A stretch of DNA of 56,400 bases, taken from contig CAZRGV010000026.1 of the NCBI GenBank assembly GCA_964599655.1, forward strand, positions 1 to 56,400. The letters run 5' to 3'. Shown here one piece after another: positions 38,931 through 48,454 of the stretch. How positions within the stretch are numbered: the first letter of the stretch is position 1; the number at the start of each line of letters is the position of its first letter. The DNA comes from CAZRGV01 sp964599655. GTDB lineage: Bacteria > Planctomycetota > Planctomycetia > Isosphaerales > Isosphaeraceae. The notes under the pieces are model-generated. The model saw only the letters and a program-made list of their open reading frames with translations, did no database searches and was not told the origin of the DNA. A program made the position numbers and the translations under genes.

Positions 38931-39830
38931 TTGGCGAGCACGGCCGAAAAATATCTGAAACCGGAAGTCATCCGTCAGGTTTCCCGGCTCGATCTGCGCG
39001 CCAAATTTATTGTCGAGGGCTTTATCGCCGGCCTTCACGCCAGCCCGTTTCACGGCTTCTCGGTCGAGTTTTCCGAACATCGGAAATACACGGCCGGCGA
39101 CAACATTTCGGACATCGACTGGAACGTCTACGCCAAGACCGACCGGTTCTACATCAAGAAGTTCCAGGCTGAGACGAACCTGACCGGTTACCTCGTGATG
39201 GACCTGTCAGGCTCGATGGGCTACACCTATCGGCAGGAACTGACCAAGTTCGAATACGGCATCAGCCTGGCGGCCGCGCTGGCCTACCTGATGATTCACC
39301 AGCAAGATCCGGTCGGCCTGATCGCCTTCGACAAACAGGTCAGCAGCAGCCTCGCTCCCAAGAGCAAGCGGTCGCAACTGGGCAACATCCTCTCGCACCT
39401 GGCGAAGCTCAGTCCCAAGGGAGAAACCGAGATCGCCAAGAGCCTGCACCAGGTTGCCGGTATGATCCGACATCGCAGCCTGGTCATGATCTTCAGCGAT
39501 CTTTTGGCCGACGCCGAGCCGATCCATCGCGCCTTGCACCGGCTCCGGCACGCCGGCCACGACGTGATCGTCTTCCACATCTTCGATGAGGCCGAGGCCA
39601 CGTTCCCCTTCGACGGCATGATCGAGCTCGAGGACAACGAGACCCGCGAAACCCTCCTGGTCGATGCCGACGGAATCAAGGCCGACTACCTGGAGGAAGT
39701 CGCCGAATTTCAGAACATGCATAAAAAAGAGTGCCTGAGCGCCGGGATTGATTACGTTCCGCTCCACACCGGAATGCCCTTCGACAAGGCCCTGATGAGC
39801 TACCTTCTGAGCCGGCAGGCCAGGGCATGA
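38931..39830 (+). CDS. DUF58-domain protein, TTG start
   Basis: 299 residues. TTG 38931 is the best start: AAGGAGG lies at 38917-38923 and the protein then opens MASTAEKYLKPEVIRQVSRLDLRAKFIVEGFIAGLHASPFHG, as usual in this family. The DUF58 signature R.Y..GD...DIDWN appears as KYTAGDNISDIDWN. The embedded VWA-like fold includes VMDLSGSMGY, a DxSxS metal-binding motif. DUF58 proteins with adjacent MoxR form chaperone/VWA pairs in envelope assembly. It is followed 144 bp on by the BatA-like gene in the same direction. Confidence 0.93.
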   Translation: MASTAEKYLKPEVIRQVSRLDLRAKFIVEGFIAGLHASPFHGFSVEFSEHRKYTAGDNISDIDWNVYAKTDRFYIKKFQAETNLTGYLVMDLSGSMGYTYRQELTKFEYGISLAAALAYLMIHQQDPVGLIAFDKQVSSSLAPKSKRSQLGNILSHLAKLSPKGETEIAKSLHQVAGMIRHRSLVMIFSDLLADAEPIHRALHRLRHAGHDVIVFHIFDEAEATFPFDGMIELEDNETRETLLVDADGIKADYLEEVAEFQNMHKKECLSAGIDYVPLHTGMPFDKALMSYLLSRQARA

Positions 39831-39974
39831 GCCCGGAGCGACGCGGTCGGTCGGGGCCGGCGTTGTCGCGACCATGGTTCGATCCAGACCCACTCTTGAA
39901 CCCGAATGTCATGGCCATAGAACGAACATGTAACGATCCGGCAACGTTCCTCGAAAACGCGAGATAGGACGCTC

Positions 39975-42164
39975 ATGGGCTCGATCTTCGTCAACGCGGG
40001 ACTGGCGGCCGGCGTGGCGCTGGCGGCGGTGCCGGTGATCCTGCACCTGTTCATGAAGCAGACGCCCAAACACGTCGTCTTTCCCGCCCTTCGGTTGATC
40101 CGGGAGCGGCAGAAACGCTCGCGCAAGAAGCTCCGAATCAAGAACTGGCTCTTGCTCCTCGCGCGTATGGCCCTGCTCGCGCTGATGGCCCTGGCACTGG
40201 CGAGACCTCGGATCGACGCCAAGATTCAGGCCGGAGCCCAGGAGGTTCCCACCGCGATCGCCCTGGTCTTCGACACCAGCCTCTCGATGGGCTACAAAGA
40301 GCGCGACAAGACCCGTCTCGACGAGGCCAAGACGCACGCCGAGGAAATCCTTCAGCGAACCCATTCGGGCAGTCAGATCTTTGTCGTCGACTCGGCCGAA
40401 CCCGGTGTTCCGCCGGCCCTCTCTCCGGCCGCCGCACGCAAACGCATCGCCTCATTGACACTCCAACCCGCGAACCGGCCGCTGAACCGCGCTCTGGGCC
40501 AGGCCTACGAAGCGGTTGTCGGCAGCGACCGGCCACTCAAGGAAGTGTATGTCCTGACCGACCTGGCTCGCTCGGCCTGGGAGCTCAACCAGCAGGTCGA
40601 GGGGCTCGACAAGGTGGCGAAGATCAAGGAGGGCGTCAGCACTTACGTCATCCGACTCGCGCCGAAGGACCTCCACGACGTGGCCGTCGTCAGCGCCGAG
40701 ACGGCCACCGGCCTCGCGACCCAGGACGAGCCGATCCCGATCCTGGCGAAAGTCCGGGCCAGCGGAAAGCCCGCTGATCGCGTCGTCGAATTCTGGGTCG
40801 ACGGCCAGAAAAAAGACCAGAAAATCGTCAACATCCCCGCCGACGGCGAGGTGGACGTGCCGCCGTTCGCTCCGAAACTCCCGATCGGCCTCCACCGCGT
40901 CGAGGTTCACCTCGACGGCGAGCCCGACCCGCTCAACGTCGACGATACTTATTACCTGACCCTCGACGTTCAACCCGCCTTGAAGGTCCTCGTCGTCTCC
41001 GACCTGATCGCCGACGCCGACTTCGTGGCCAATGCCCTCGATCCGGAAATCCTTCGCAATCAGCCGGGAACCCCCAGGCCCTTTCATGTGGAGCGGGTGC
41101 TGACCTCCACGCTCGGACCGGCCGGATTCTCTCGACCCTTGAAGGAATACGCCTGCGTTTTCTTGCTCGACGTCCGCGAACTCGAGCCGGCCCTCTGGAG
41201 CGCCCTGACCAGCTACGTCAAACAGGGCGGCGGGCTCGTCGTGAGTGTCGGCAACCGATTGGCGAGCAACGTCGATGCCTACAACGAAGGACTCCCCGGC
41301 CAGCTCCTCCCGGCGAAGCTCGGAACAATGATCCGCCACGCCGAGGACTTCCATTTCGGACGAGCCGACATCACGCACCCCCTCTTCTCACAGAATCCCC
41401 GCGACCTGCTCGCCGAACTAGGTCGAGCACCTGTATATAAGTCCTTATCTGTAGAACCAGCTAAGGACGCGCGAACGATCCTCTCCTACCAAGATGGTAC
41501 GCCGGCCCTCGTCGAGCGGATCGTTCCGGGGGCGCGCTCGGGTCATGTCCTGCTCTGGACGACCGCTCTCGCGCGCGTTCCCGAGACGACGGTCTCCTGG
41601 AACGACTTCCCGGTCGGAAACTGGGCGTTCTTCCAGGTGATGAACCAGTCGATACCCTACCTTTCGGGTACGGGAACGCAGTCGCTTGTCGCCGAGGCAG
41701 GGGAGGATGTCAGCCTGCCGATCGATCCGACTCGCCGCTTCACCGACTACAACGCCCACCCTCCCGGCAACGATCAGGAACCCTTCCGCCTCAACCCCCC
41801 AACCGGCGGCGGCCCCCTCATCGTGCCCGGACCAGCCATCATCGGCCAGTGGAGCGTCACCGCGTCGGGGCCGGGGACCTCTCCGCTGGTGCTCGGCTTC
41901 AGCGTCAATACCCCGGCCGCCGAAACCCGGCTCACGACCCTCGAAAACAAAGATCTCGACACCATTCTCGGCAAGGGGAAGTATCAGCTCGCCGAAAGTC
42001 CCGAAGAGCTCAAGAAGGTGATCACGGAAACACGCATCGGTCGCGAAATCTACCCGTGGATCATGCTGTTCATTCTGCTGATCGTCACGCTTGAGAATGT
42101 ACTCGCCAACACCTTCTATCGTGAAAAAACGGGTGCGCCAGCTCCGGTTCCCGCGCGTGCCTGA
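39975..42164 (+). CDS. BatA-type N-terminal membrane domain plus VWA protein
   Basis: A 729-residue membrane protein. The N-terminus FVNAGLAAGVALAAVPVILHLFMKQTPKHVVFPALRLIRE is the BatA domain with its first membrane helix and the PVILHLxxRxxP pattern. A second helix, WLLLLARMALLALMALALARP, follows. The VWA domain has the MIDAS motif DTSLSMG at 100-106. An Ig-like region and a GATase-like region come next (LKVLVVSDLIADADFV and VKQGGGLVVSVGNRLA). A final helix, IYPWIMLFILLIVTLENVLA, anchors the C-terminus. It belongs to the MoxR-DUF58 cluster and is probably exposed to the periplasm. Confidence 0.93.
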   Translation: MGSIFVNAGLAAGVALAAVPVILHLFMKQTPKHVVFPALRLIRERQKRSRKKLRIKNWLLLLARMALLALMALALARPRIDAKIQAGAQEVPTAIALVFDTSLSMGYKERDKTRLDEAKTHAEEILQRTHSGSQIFVVDSAEPGVPPALSPAAARKRIASLTLQPANRPLNRALGQAYEAVVGSDRPLKEVYVLTDLARSAWELNQQVEGLDKVAKIKEGVSTYVIRLAPKDLHDVAVVSAETATGLATQDEPIPILAKVRASGKPADRVVEFWVDGQKKDQKIVNIPADGEVDVPPFAPKLPIGLHRVEVHLDGEPDPLNVDDTYYLTLDVQPALKVLVVSDLIADADFVANALDPEILRNQPGTPRPFHVERVLTSTLGPAGFSRPLKEYACVFLLDVRELEPALWSALTSYVKQGGGLVVSVGNRLASNVDAYNEGLPGQLLPAKLGTMIRHAEDFHFGRADITHPLFSQNPRDLLAELGRAPVYKSLSVEPAKDARTILSYQDGTPALVERIVPGARSGHVLLWTTALARVPETTVSWNDFPVGNWAFFQVMNQSIPYLSGTGTQSLVAEAGEDVSLPIDPTRRFTDYNAHPPGNDQEPFRLNPPTGGGPLIVPGPAIIGQWSVTASGPGTSPLVLGFSVNTPAAETRLTTLENKDLDTILGKGKYQLAESPEELKKVITETRIGREIYPWIMLFILLIVTLENVLANTFYREKTGAPAPVPARA

Positions 42165-42196
42165 TTCTCGCCCCTCGTTTCGAAGGTCCGCCGCTC

Positions 42197-44419
42197 ATGA
42201 GCCCTTCGTTCGACCCCATCGCCCCCTGGCCCTTGATCGCGCTGGCGGCCTTGGTGATCGTGGGCTTGACTCTCTGGGCCTATCGGAAGCGCCTGCGGGG
42301 GACGACCGGCCGCTGGCGCTGGGTGGCCCTCGGACTCCGGCTCGCGGCCGTCCTGCTCTGCGTGTTGGCCGCGCTTCGGCCCTCGATGTTGATCCTCCGG
42401 AAACTCAAGCAAACCGCCACCGTCGTCTTTCTCACCGACGTCAGCAAGAGCATGAGCCTCGGCGGCGAGGCCGCCGGCCAGACCCGATACCAGGCAGCCC
42501 GCAACACGCTCGAACAGGGCATGGAGGCCGTCAAGTCGTTGGGCCCGGACACCGTCGCCAAGAGCCTCATCTTCTCGAGCAGCGTCCGGGAAGACCCGCC
42601 CGACCAGAAGGTCGATCCCGAAGGACGTATCACGGCCCTCGGCGACGCCCTGGAAGACACCTTGAAACGCTTCAGCGGCTCGAAGATCCTCCGAATCGTT
42701 CTCCTCTCCGACGGCGCTTCCAACTCCGGCCGCGATCCGAGGTCCGTCGCCCAGCTTCTGCGAAGCCAGCAGGTGCCCGTCGTCACGGTCGGCTTCGGCT
42801 CCGAGACCGTCGGCTCGACCTCGCGCGACATCGGCGTTCGAGAGATGCTCGCTGGTCCGATCGTTTATGCGAAGACCGAGCTTGAGGTCAAGGGCATGCT
42901 CACCGTCCGCGGCTACACCAACGAGACGCTCGACCTCGAACTGCTCGTCGAGGGCCACACCCTGCCTGTTGCTCAGACCAAGGTCAAGGTTCCCGAAGGC
43001 GTTACGGAGATCCCCTTCCGCGGACTCAAGTGGACGCCCGAGGTCCCCGGCGAAAAGAAGGTCACCGTGCGGGTCGCCCCCAGGCCCGACGAGCTGGTGA
43101 AAGCCAACAACGAGTACAGTACCTTCGTCACCGTCCTTAAGGGAGGCATCAACGTCCTCTATGTCCAGGGCCCCAGCTCCCCTTGGGAGAAGAAGTTTCT
43201 GGCCCGAGCGCTCGATGCCTCCGACAAGATCCAGCTCACCCTGCAGGTGCTCTTCGAGCCGGCTGGTCGGGACTTCGACGCTGAGCTTCGACCTGGCAAA
43301 TTCGACGTCTTCATCCTCGGCGACCTGCCGGCCGACTTCCTCACCCGAGAACAACAGCGACTTCTGGCCGACGCGGTGCGCAAAGGGGCGGGCTTGATGA
43401 TGCTCGGAGGTCGTTCCAGCTTCGGCGCCGGCGGCTGGGCCCGTACCGAGCTCGCCGACCTCCTCCCCGTCGAGATCCACCCCGGCGACGGTCAACTCGA
43501 ACCAGACAGCGGCCTGAAGGTCGTGCCCAATATCCTGGGTCTCGACAGCTACGTGCTCCGTCTCGCCCCGACGCGCGCCGAGAGCCAGAAGATCTGGTCC
43601 GAGCTGCCGCCGATCAGCGGCACCAACCGGTTCGAGGTCAAGAAGGCCGCGTACCTCTGGGCCCTCAGCCCTGAAGGCCAGGCGCTCATGGCCGCCATCG
43701 AACCCGGAAAAGGCCGCGTTCTCGCCTTCGGCAGCGAAGGTATGGTTCGGCGGCGAGACCTGGCCCTGGGCCCGTTATTCCGAGGCCAGCCGCCTGGCTC
43801 ACCTCAACTTCTGGCGCAACGCGATCCTCTGGCTCTCGCACAAGGAGGACGAGGGAGACAACCAGATTCGGCTCGAGCTCGATCGCCGGCGACTCGCGCT
43901 CGGCGAGAAGATGGAACTCACCGTCACCGCCCGGAACGGCAAGGGGGAGCCGCTCCCTAATGTTAACTTCGAGACCAAGGTCGTCCCCGACAATCCCGAC
44001 GAGAAGGCCGAGGCGGTCGAGCTCGTCCGCCAGGCCGGCTCCAACGAGTCGCACGCCACCTACTTCGCCACCGGCAAGCCCGGCGAGTACAAGGTCGAGG
44101 TCAAGGGGACACGCGAGGGTCAGACCGTGGGGACCGCCTCCGCCCGCTTCCTCGTCTTCGACGATGACCGCGAACTCGATAACCCCGCCGCCGACCTCAC
44201 CCTCCTGAAGCAAATCGCCGAGATCAGCGGTGGCACCTACCTGCCACCCGAGCAACTCGAGAAGCACATCCAGGGCCTCGGCGGCGAGATCCTGCCCGAC
44301 TACACCACCCAGAACGAGGTCCGCCTCTGGGACAACTGGCCCTTCCTGCTGATCTTCACCGCGATCCNNNNNNNNNNACCGTCGAGTGGTGGCTCCGCAA
44401 AAAGCACGGATGGGTCTAA
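42197..44419 (+). CDS. Membrane VWA / glutamine-amidotransferase-like protein, with a frameshift and an assembly gap
   Basis: Two N-terminal helices (PWPLIALAALVIVGLTLWAYR and LGLRLAAVLLCVLAALRP) lead into a VWA domain with DVSKSMS (from residue 81). A GATase1-like domain follows (INVLYVQGPSSPWEKKFLARAL, ADFLTREQQRLLADAVRKGAGLMMLGG). The first frame runs to a stop at 43960, but after about 43740 it reads nonsense while another frame gives WFGGETWPWARYSEASRLAHLNFW and the family's beta domain (MELTVTARNGKGEPLP). A single inserted base at about 43742 restores the frame. A 10-N gap (44368-44377) shifts it again, and the true end is TVEWWLRKKHGWV-stop at 44417-44419. It is either a sequencing error or a genuine frameshift. 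Fourth gene of the MoxR cluster. Confidence 0.85.
44368..44377. other. Assembly gap (10 N) near the end of the VWA gene
   Basis: The frame before and after the gap shows that the real length must be 2 modulo 3, so ten is only a placeholder. The missing part is inside the last membrane helix. Confidence 0.9.
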
Positions 44420-46917
44420 AGCCTGTTCATTTGATGATCGGCAGAGATTTCCATGGCGTGTCTCCGGAGCGGACCCGCGAACCAGGACCTCGCTGGGTCG
44501 TGGAGCGAACGTCGCGCGAGCACCAGCCCCGAAATCATGAGCCAGCAGAGCCCCGTGACCGCGGAAATCGTCGCGCCGACCGCCAGGCCGGGAGGATGAT
44601 AACGCATCACGACATGATGAGTCCCTGCGTTCGGTAGCGCGATCACGCGTTGCGCGTGATTGCCGCGGAGAATCGGCACCGGCCGGCCGTCGAGCGTCGC
44701 ACTCCAGCCGGGCATCCAAGTATCGGCCACGACCAGCAGGCCAGGGGCCTGGGTCGCGACCCGGACTTCAACACGGTCCGGATCACGCGCGTCGTAGTCC
44801 GCGGGCGTGAACGGTTGCCGCTGGACCGTCGTCCCGAGCGGGTCGGCCGGCATCAACACCGCTTCGCGGGCCGGCACCCAGGGAAAGAGTGAAACGGATT
44901 GAGCCGTGTCCGAGCACGGCCAGACTCGAGGCACCACGTAGGCCCTTGGCATGACCGTCGGATTGGCGTGGATCGTGAACGGTACACCCTGGCGCGATCC
45001 TCGCGCGAGCGCCGGCCACGGGGCATTCGCCTCGGGATGGTCACTAATCAAAATAACAACATTCATACGATCTAAGACACTTTGTCGCGTATTGTGCCGG
45101 AACCACGTCGCCAGCGGATCGAAAAGTTCGAAAGTGAGAGGCGGCTCGAAAATCGAGTAAAGCGTCTGGTACAGGTCGGCCGCGTGTTGAATCTGGAAGG
45201 CATCGTTGAGGTTGGTTTTCTCGAACCCCATGACGAACGCCCGAAGGTCGTCGACGAAGGCGTCTCGCGCGCGGACCCGGAACGGCCCCTCGGGGCGGAC
45301 GTCGGCGAGGGCGTCACTGACGGCGTCCGGCCCGAGGAACCGATCGGCCGGCGTGACCTTGAGCAGAATCAGGCTGTGCGCGGCCAGTTCGGTCAGTGCC
45401 AGCGCGCCCAGGCCGAACGCCACGCGTCGACCGTCGCCCGGTCGGACGCGAAGCCAGGCGAACCCCGCCGTCGTGACGGCGATCGACGCCCAGACGACCG
45501 GATCGCTCGCCAGTTTCGACAGGGCGAGAGCGGCTCGCAATCCATCGGGATGATCCCCCGCGTTCGACAATCGCGGCGCGTCACGTCCCGAAGACCGAGC
45601 CCATCCCAGGCCGAGCAGGAGGAGGGCGGCAAGGCCGAGAGCCCCGCGAGGCACGCGCTTCGCGAAATGGCTCCAGTCGGCTCTGCGATCGGCCAGCGCC
45701 TCGACGCCGAAACCGACGAGGATCGCGAATCCGACGACCGCCAGGAACAACCCTCGCGAGGGCGCCCGGAACCGGTCCATTCCCGGGACGATCTCGTAGA
45801 GGATCGAAAACAAACCAAGCGGACGCCCTGCGGCGAACACAACGGCGAGCACGACCAAGACCGCCCAGCCTCGGAGGCTCTTGCGTCGGGGAGAGCCACA
45901 AAGCGCCGCGCACGCCAGCACCAGCGAGCATAATCCCGGGGAAAGCAGCGGCTCCCAGTAGTTGACGTCGCCGAAGTAGTCGGCGGGTCCTCCGAGTGCC
46001 TTCGGACCGATCAGTTGCAATGCGTTGATGGGATGGACGGAGTACTGGCTGGCCCGGTGGCTCGAGAGCCCGGCCGAGCGAAGCGTCCAGGTCTGCGCTT
46101 GTGAGTCGGGCACGCCCTCGATGGCCAGCAAGCCGGCGGTGATCGTCAGGATCGCTCCCACGAGCAACAAGGCGCGCCCCGCCTCGCTCCAGCCCTTCCG
46201 TCGTAGCAGGTTCGCGACCTCGAAGCCTGCCCAGGCCAGCAGAGCGATGGTCAGGTAAAAGGCTTCCTGCGGGTGCCCGGTCAGGAACGAGAGGGCGAGG
46301 ATCGGCGGGAGCGCCAGGGCGCCTCGAAGGTCGCCACGCCGAAGCGCGACCGCGGCCAGAAAGGCCCAGGGGAACCAGCAGACTGCCCAGAGATGAGGGT
46401 AGTGCCCTTCCGCTGTGTGAGCCATCAGGTAAGGCGCGGCCTCGAAGCAGCCTCCCGCGATGGTCGAAGCCCAGGTTCCCAGCCCGAGTGAACGCCCCAG
46501 CGCGTAAGTTCCCAGGCCCCCCGCGATCAGGTGTCCGACCGTCAACCAGCCAAGCAGGGCCGGCCATCCCAGCCACCAGAACAACCAAACCGGCGGATAC
46601 CAGAGTCCGGCCTGGGGATTCCCCACCAGGGGCCGACCGCCGAATCCGGCCGAATCCCATCGGGGAATGTGACCCGTCCTTGCGAAAACCGAGGCGATCT
46701 GGAGATGCCGAGGCAGATAGACCCGAGTCAGGTCATTGCCGACCGAGCGGTTGCCGGGCGAAACAAACGCATCGACACTCGGCCGCTCGGGATCGACGAG
46801 CAGCCCCCCCGGTTCGGCCACCAGCCGGGCGAAGCAGGCGATCGTCAGTCCCACCAGCACGAGACCAGGGAGCAAGTGACATTTCCACGTGGATCGAACG
46901 ATTGCGAGTGAGACCAT
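44416..46917 (-). CDS. YfhO-like multi-spanning membrane protein
   Basis: 833 residues from ATG 46917 (an in-frame TTG at 46935 is the alternative start). It has some 13 hydrophobic helices, with the YfhO-type pattern LTRVYLPRHLQIASVFARTGHIPRWDSAGFGGRPLVGNPQAGLWYPP, a glycosyltransferase-C-like first loop. The C-terminal periplasmic domain carries the family ending WMPGWSATLDGRPVPILRGNHAQRVIALPNAGTHHVVMRYHPPGLAVGATISAVTGLCW. YfhO proteins act in lipoteichoic or envelope glycan glycosylation. Its stop overlaps the convergent VWA gene's stop. The upstream glycosyltransferase gene ends 14 nt before its start, so they form an operon. Confidence 0.9.
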   Translation of the reverse strand: MVSLAIVRSTWKCHLLPGLVLVGLTIACFARLVAEPGGLLVDPERPSVDAFVSPGNRSVGNDLTRVYLPRHLQIASVFARTGHIPRWDSAGFGGRPLVGNPQAGLWYPPVWLFWWLGWPALLGWLTVGHLIAGGLGTYALGRSLGLGTWASTIAGGCFEAAPYLMAHTAEGHYPHLWAVCWFPWAFLAAVALRRGDLRGALALPPILALSFLTGHPQEAFYLTIALLAWAGFEVANLLRRKGWSEAGRALLLVGAILTITAGLLAIEGVPDSQAQTWTLRSAGLSSHRASQYSVHPINALQLIGPKALGGPADYFGDVNYWEPLLSPGLCSLVLACAALCGSPRRKSLRGWAVLVVLAVVFAAGRPLGLFSILYEIVPGMDRFRAPSRGLFLAVVGFAILVGFGVEALADRRADWSHFAKRVPRGALGLAALLLLGLGWARSSGRDAPRLSNAGDHPDGLRAALALSKLASDPVVWASIAVTTAGFAWLRVRPGDGRRVAFGLGALALTELAAHSLILLKVTPADRFLGPDAVSDALADVRPEGPFRVRARDAFVDDLRAFVMGFEKTNLNDAFQIQHAADLYQTLYSIFEPPLTFELFDPLATWFRHNTRQSVLDRMNVVILISDHPEANAPWPALARGSRQGVPFTIHANPTVMPRAYVVPRVWPCSDTAQSVSLFPWVPAREAVLMPADPLGTTVQRQPFTPADYDARDPDRVEVRVATQAPGLLVVADTWMPGWSATLDGRPVPILRGNHAQRVIALPNAGTHHVVMRYHPPGLAVGATISAVTGLCWLMISGLVLARRSLHDPARSWFAGPLRRHAMEISADHQMNRL

Positions 46918-46931
46918 GCGAGGCGGTCCGA

Positions 46932-48221
46932 TCAACGACGAGGAGGTGAGCCCGTCACGTCCAGGGTTCGAAGCGGGTCGGGACGGCCGTGCGGCGTCGC
47001 GACCGATCGCCCGGACTGGACACCGCGGATCAGGTCGAAATAGCGGTCGAGGTGAGCCCGTTCCGACCAGTCGCCGGTCCGGATGGCGTACCCTCGGTCC
47101 GCCAGCTCCTCACGAAGTTCGGGGTCGTGCACGACGCGTCGCAAGGCCAGCAGGAGCTCGTCCTCGGTGTCATAGCCGAGGCCGCCGCCGCTGAGAACGC
47201 CCGTCTCGTGCAAGGCCCCACCGCCGTTGTGAACGACCACCGGCGTCCGAACGGCGAAGGCTTCGAGCACGACGTACCCGAACGTTTCGGGAAACAGCGA
47301 AGGCACCACCACCGCCCGCGCCCCTTGAAACAACCTGGCCAGCGAGACACCGCCCAGCAGGCCCTCGAACCGAACGTTCGCCAAGCCCCGGGCCAGCTTG
47401 CGGAGGTAGGGTTCGAACGGCCCAGTCCCGGCGATTCGCAGGTCGACTTCCGGCAGGTAACGCATCATCGGAATCAGGCGCTGGAATCCTTTCATTTTGA
47501 CCAGGCGCCCGGCGGCGGCCAGATAGGGACGAGGCGTTGGCTCGGAGGGATGGTCCTCGATACCGCCCGACCAGTCGTCGGGCAGGAAGTAGGGCAAGTG
47601 CACGAGAGGCGCGCCGATGCCTCGCCGCCGGTGTTCCTCGAGCGTGTGGCGGGTCGGAAAGATGAGAGCGTCGAGCTGTTGGAGCCCGCGGTCAATGGCT
47701 CCGGTGTAGCGCCAGACCTGCGGCGGCCGTCCTCCCGCCAGGCTGCATCGGATACACTCCGGACCATCGCAGGCCTTCGTCCCATACTTCCAGAGCAAGT
47801 GCATTGGGCAAATGAGCCAATGTTCGTGTGCGGTCATGAGTCGAACAGCGTTTCGACCCATGTGCAAGATTTTTGGACCACCCACGAGCGAGATATTATG
47901 GAAGTGGACGACGTCGGTGTCGAGCGCCTCGATTTGCTCACGAAGGACCTCGGCCTTGAAGACTGGCCGGCCGGTGATTTGCGTGGCCAACGGCGAGAGG
48001 ATACCGAGCCCCGACTCGAGCGGGTGGACATGCAGTCCGGGTGGCGGATCGTAGGGTCGAAGCGGGTGATCGCCCCGAACGGCGTTGAAGGCATCGACGC
48101 AATGGACGACGTGAACCTCGTGACCTCGCCGAAGCAAGGCGCGGGCCAGGCGGTCGACATAGGCGGCGTCGCCGCCGAAGCTGTGACCTCCGAAGAAGGT
48201 CGTGACCATGCAGAACTTCAC
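46932..48221 (-). CDS. GT4-type glycosyltransferase, GTG start
   Basis: 429 residues. GTG 48221 is the start because AGGAGG lies a few bases upstream and VKFCMVTTFFGGHSFGGDAAYVDRLARAL is a typical GT-B opening. The open frame continues upstream without coherent sequence. Motifs are DVVHFHN, a CPMHLLWKYGTKACDGPECIRC segment with four cysteines of uncertain role, YLAAAGRLVKMKGFQRLI, and the donor-binding PSLFPETFGYVVLEAFA with the EX7E pattern. It should transfer a sugar from a nucleotide-activated donor to an envelope polysaccharide. The YfhO-like gene follows. Confidence 0.93.
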   Translation of the reverse strand: MKFCMVTTFFGGHSFGGDAAYVDRLARALLRRGHEVHVVHCVDAFNAVRGDHPLRPYDPPPGLHVHPLESGLGILSPLATQITGRPVFKAEVLREQIEALDTDVVHFHNISLVGGPKILHMGRNAVRLMTAHEHWLICPMHLLWKYGTKACDGPECIRCSLAGGRPPQVWRYTGAIDRGLQQLDALIFPTRHTLEEHRRRGIGAPLVHLPYFLPDDWSGGIEDHPSEPTPRPYLAAAGRLVKMKGFQRLIPMMRYLPEVDLRIAGTGPFEPYLRKLARGLANVRFEGLLGGVSLARLFQGARAVVVPSLFPETFGYVVLEAFAVRTPVVVHNGGGALHETGVLSGGGLGYDTEDELLLALRRVVHDPELREELADRGYAIRTGDWSERAHLDRYFDLIRGVQSGRSVATPHGRPDPLRTLDVTGSPPRR

Positions 48222-48454
48222 GAGCGACCTCCTGCCGCGTTCCGCGACGACTTTCCCTGTTTGGCCGGAGCTCGGCGTGCGCGGAATTCGTCCGGGGGCC
48301 GTTCCTCTACCACGATTTGCCCGTCTTGGCCAGTTGACTTGCCCCGGAAGCGGCGACGAGGCGACGGCTTCACGACAACGACGTTCGGTGCGACAATACG
48401 GGCGCCGGTTTCCCCCAATCGGATCCGCTCCTCGCAAGGCTTGGGAGGGCCTCC

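Noticed and set aside
42116..43495. Minus-strand 459-residue open frame
   Set aside because: Antisense of the VWA gene; no motifs and unbalanced composition.
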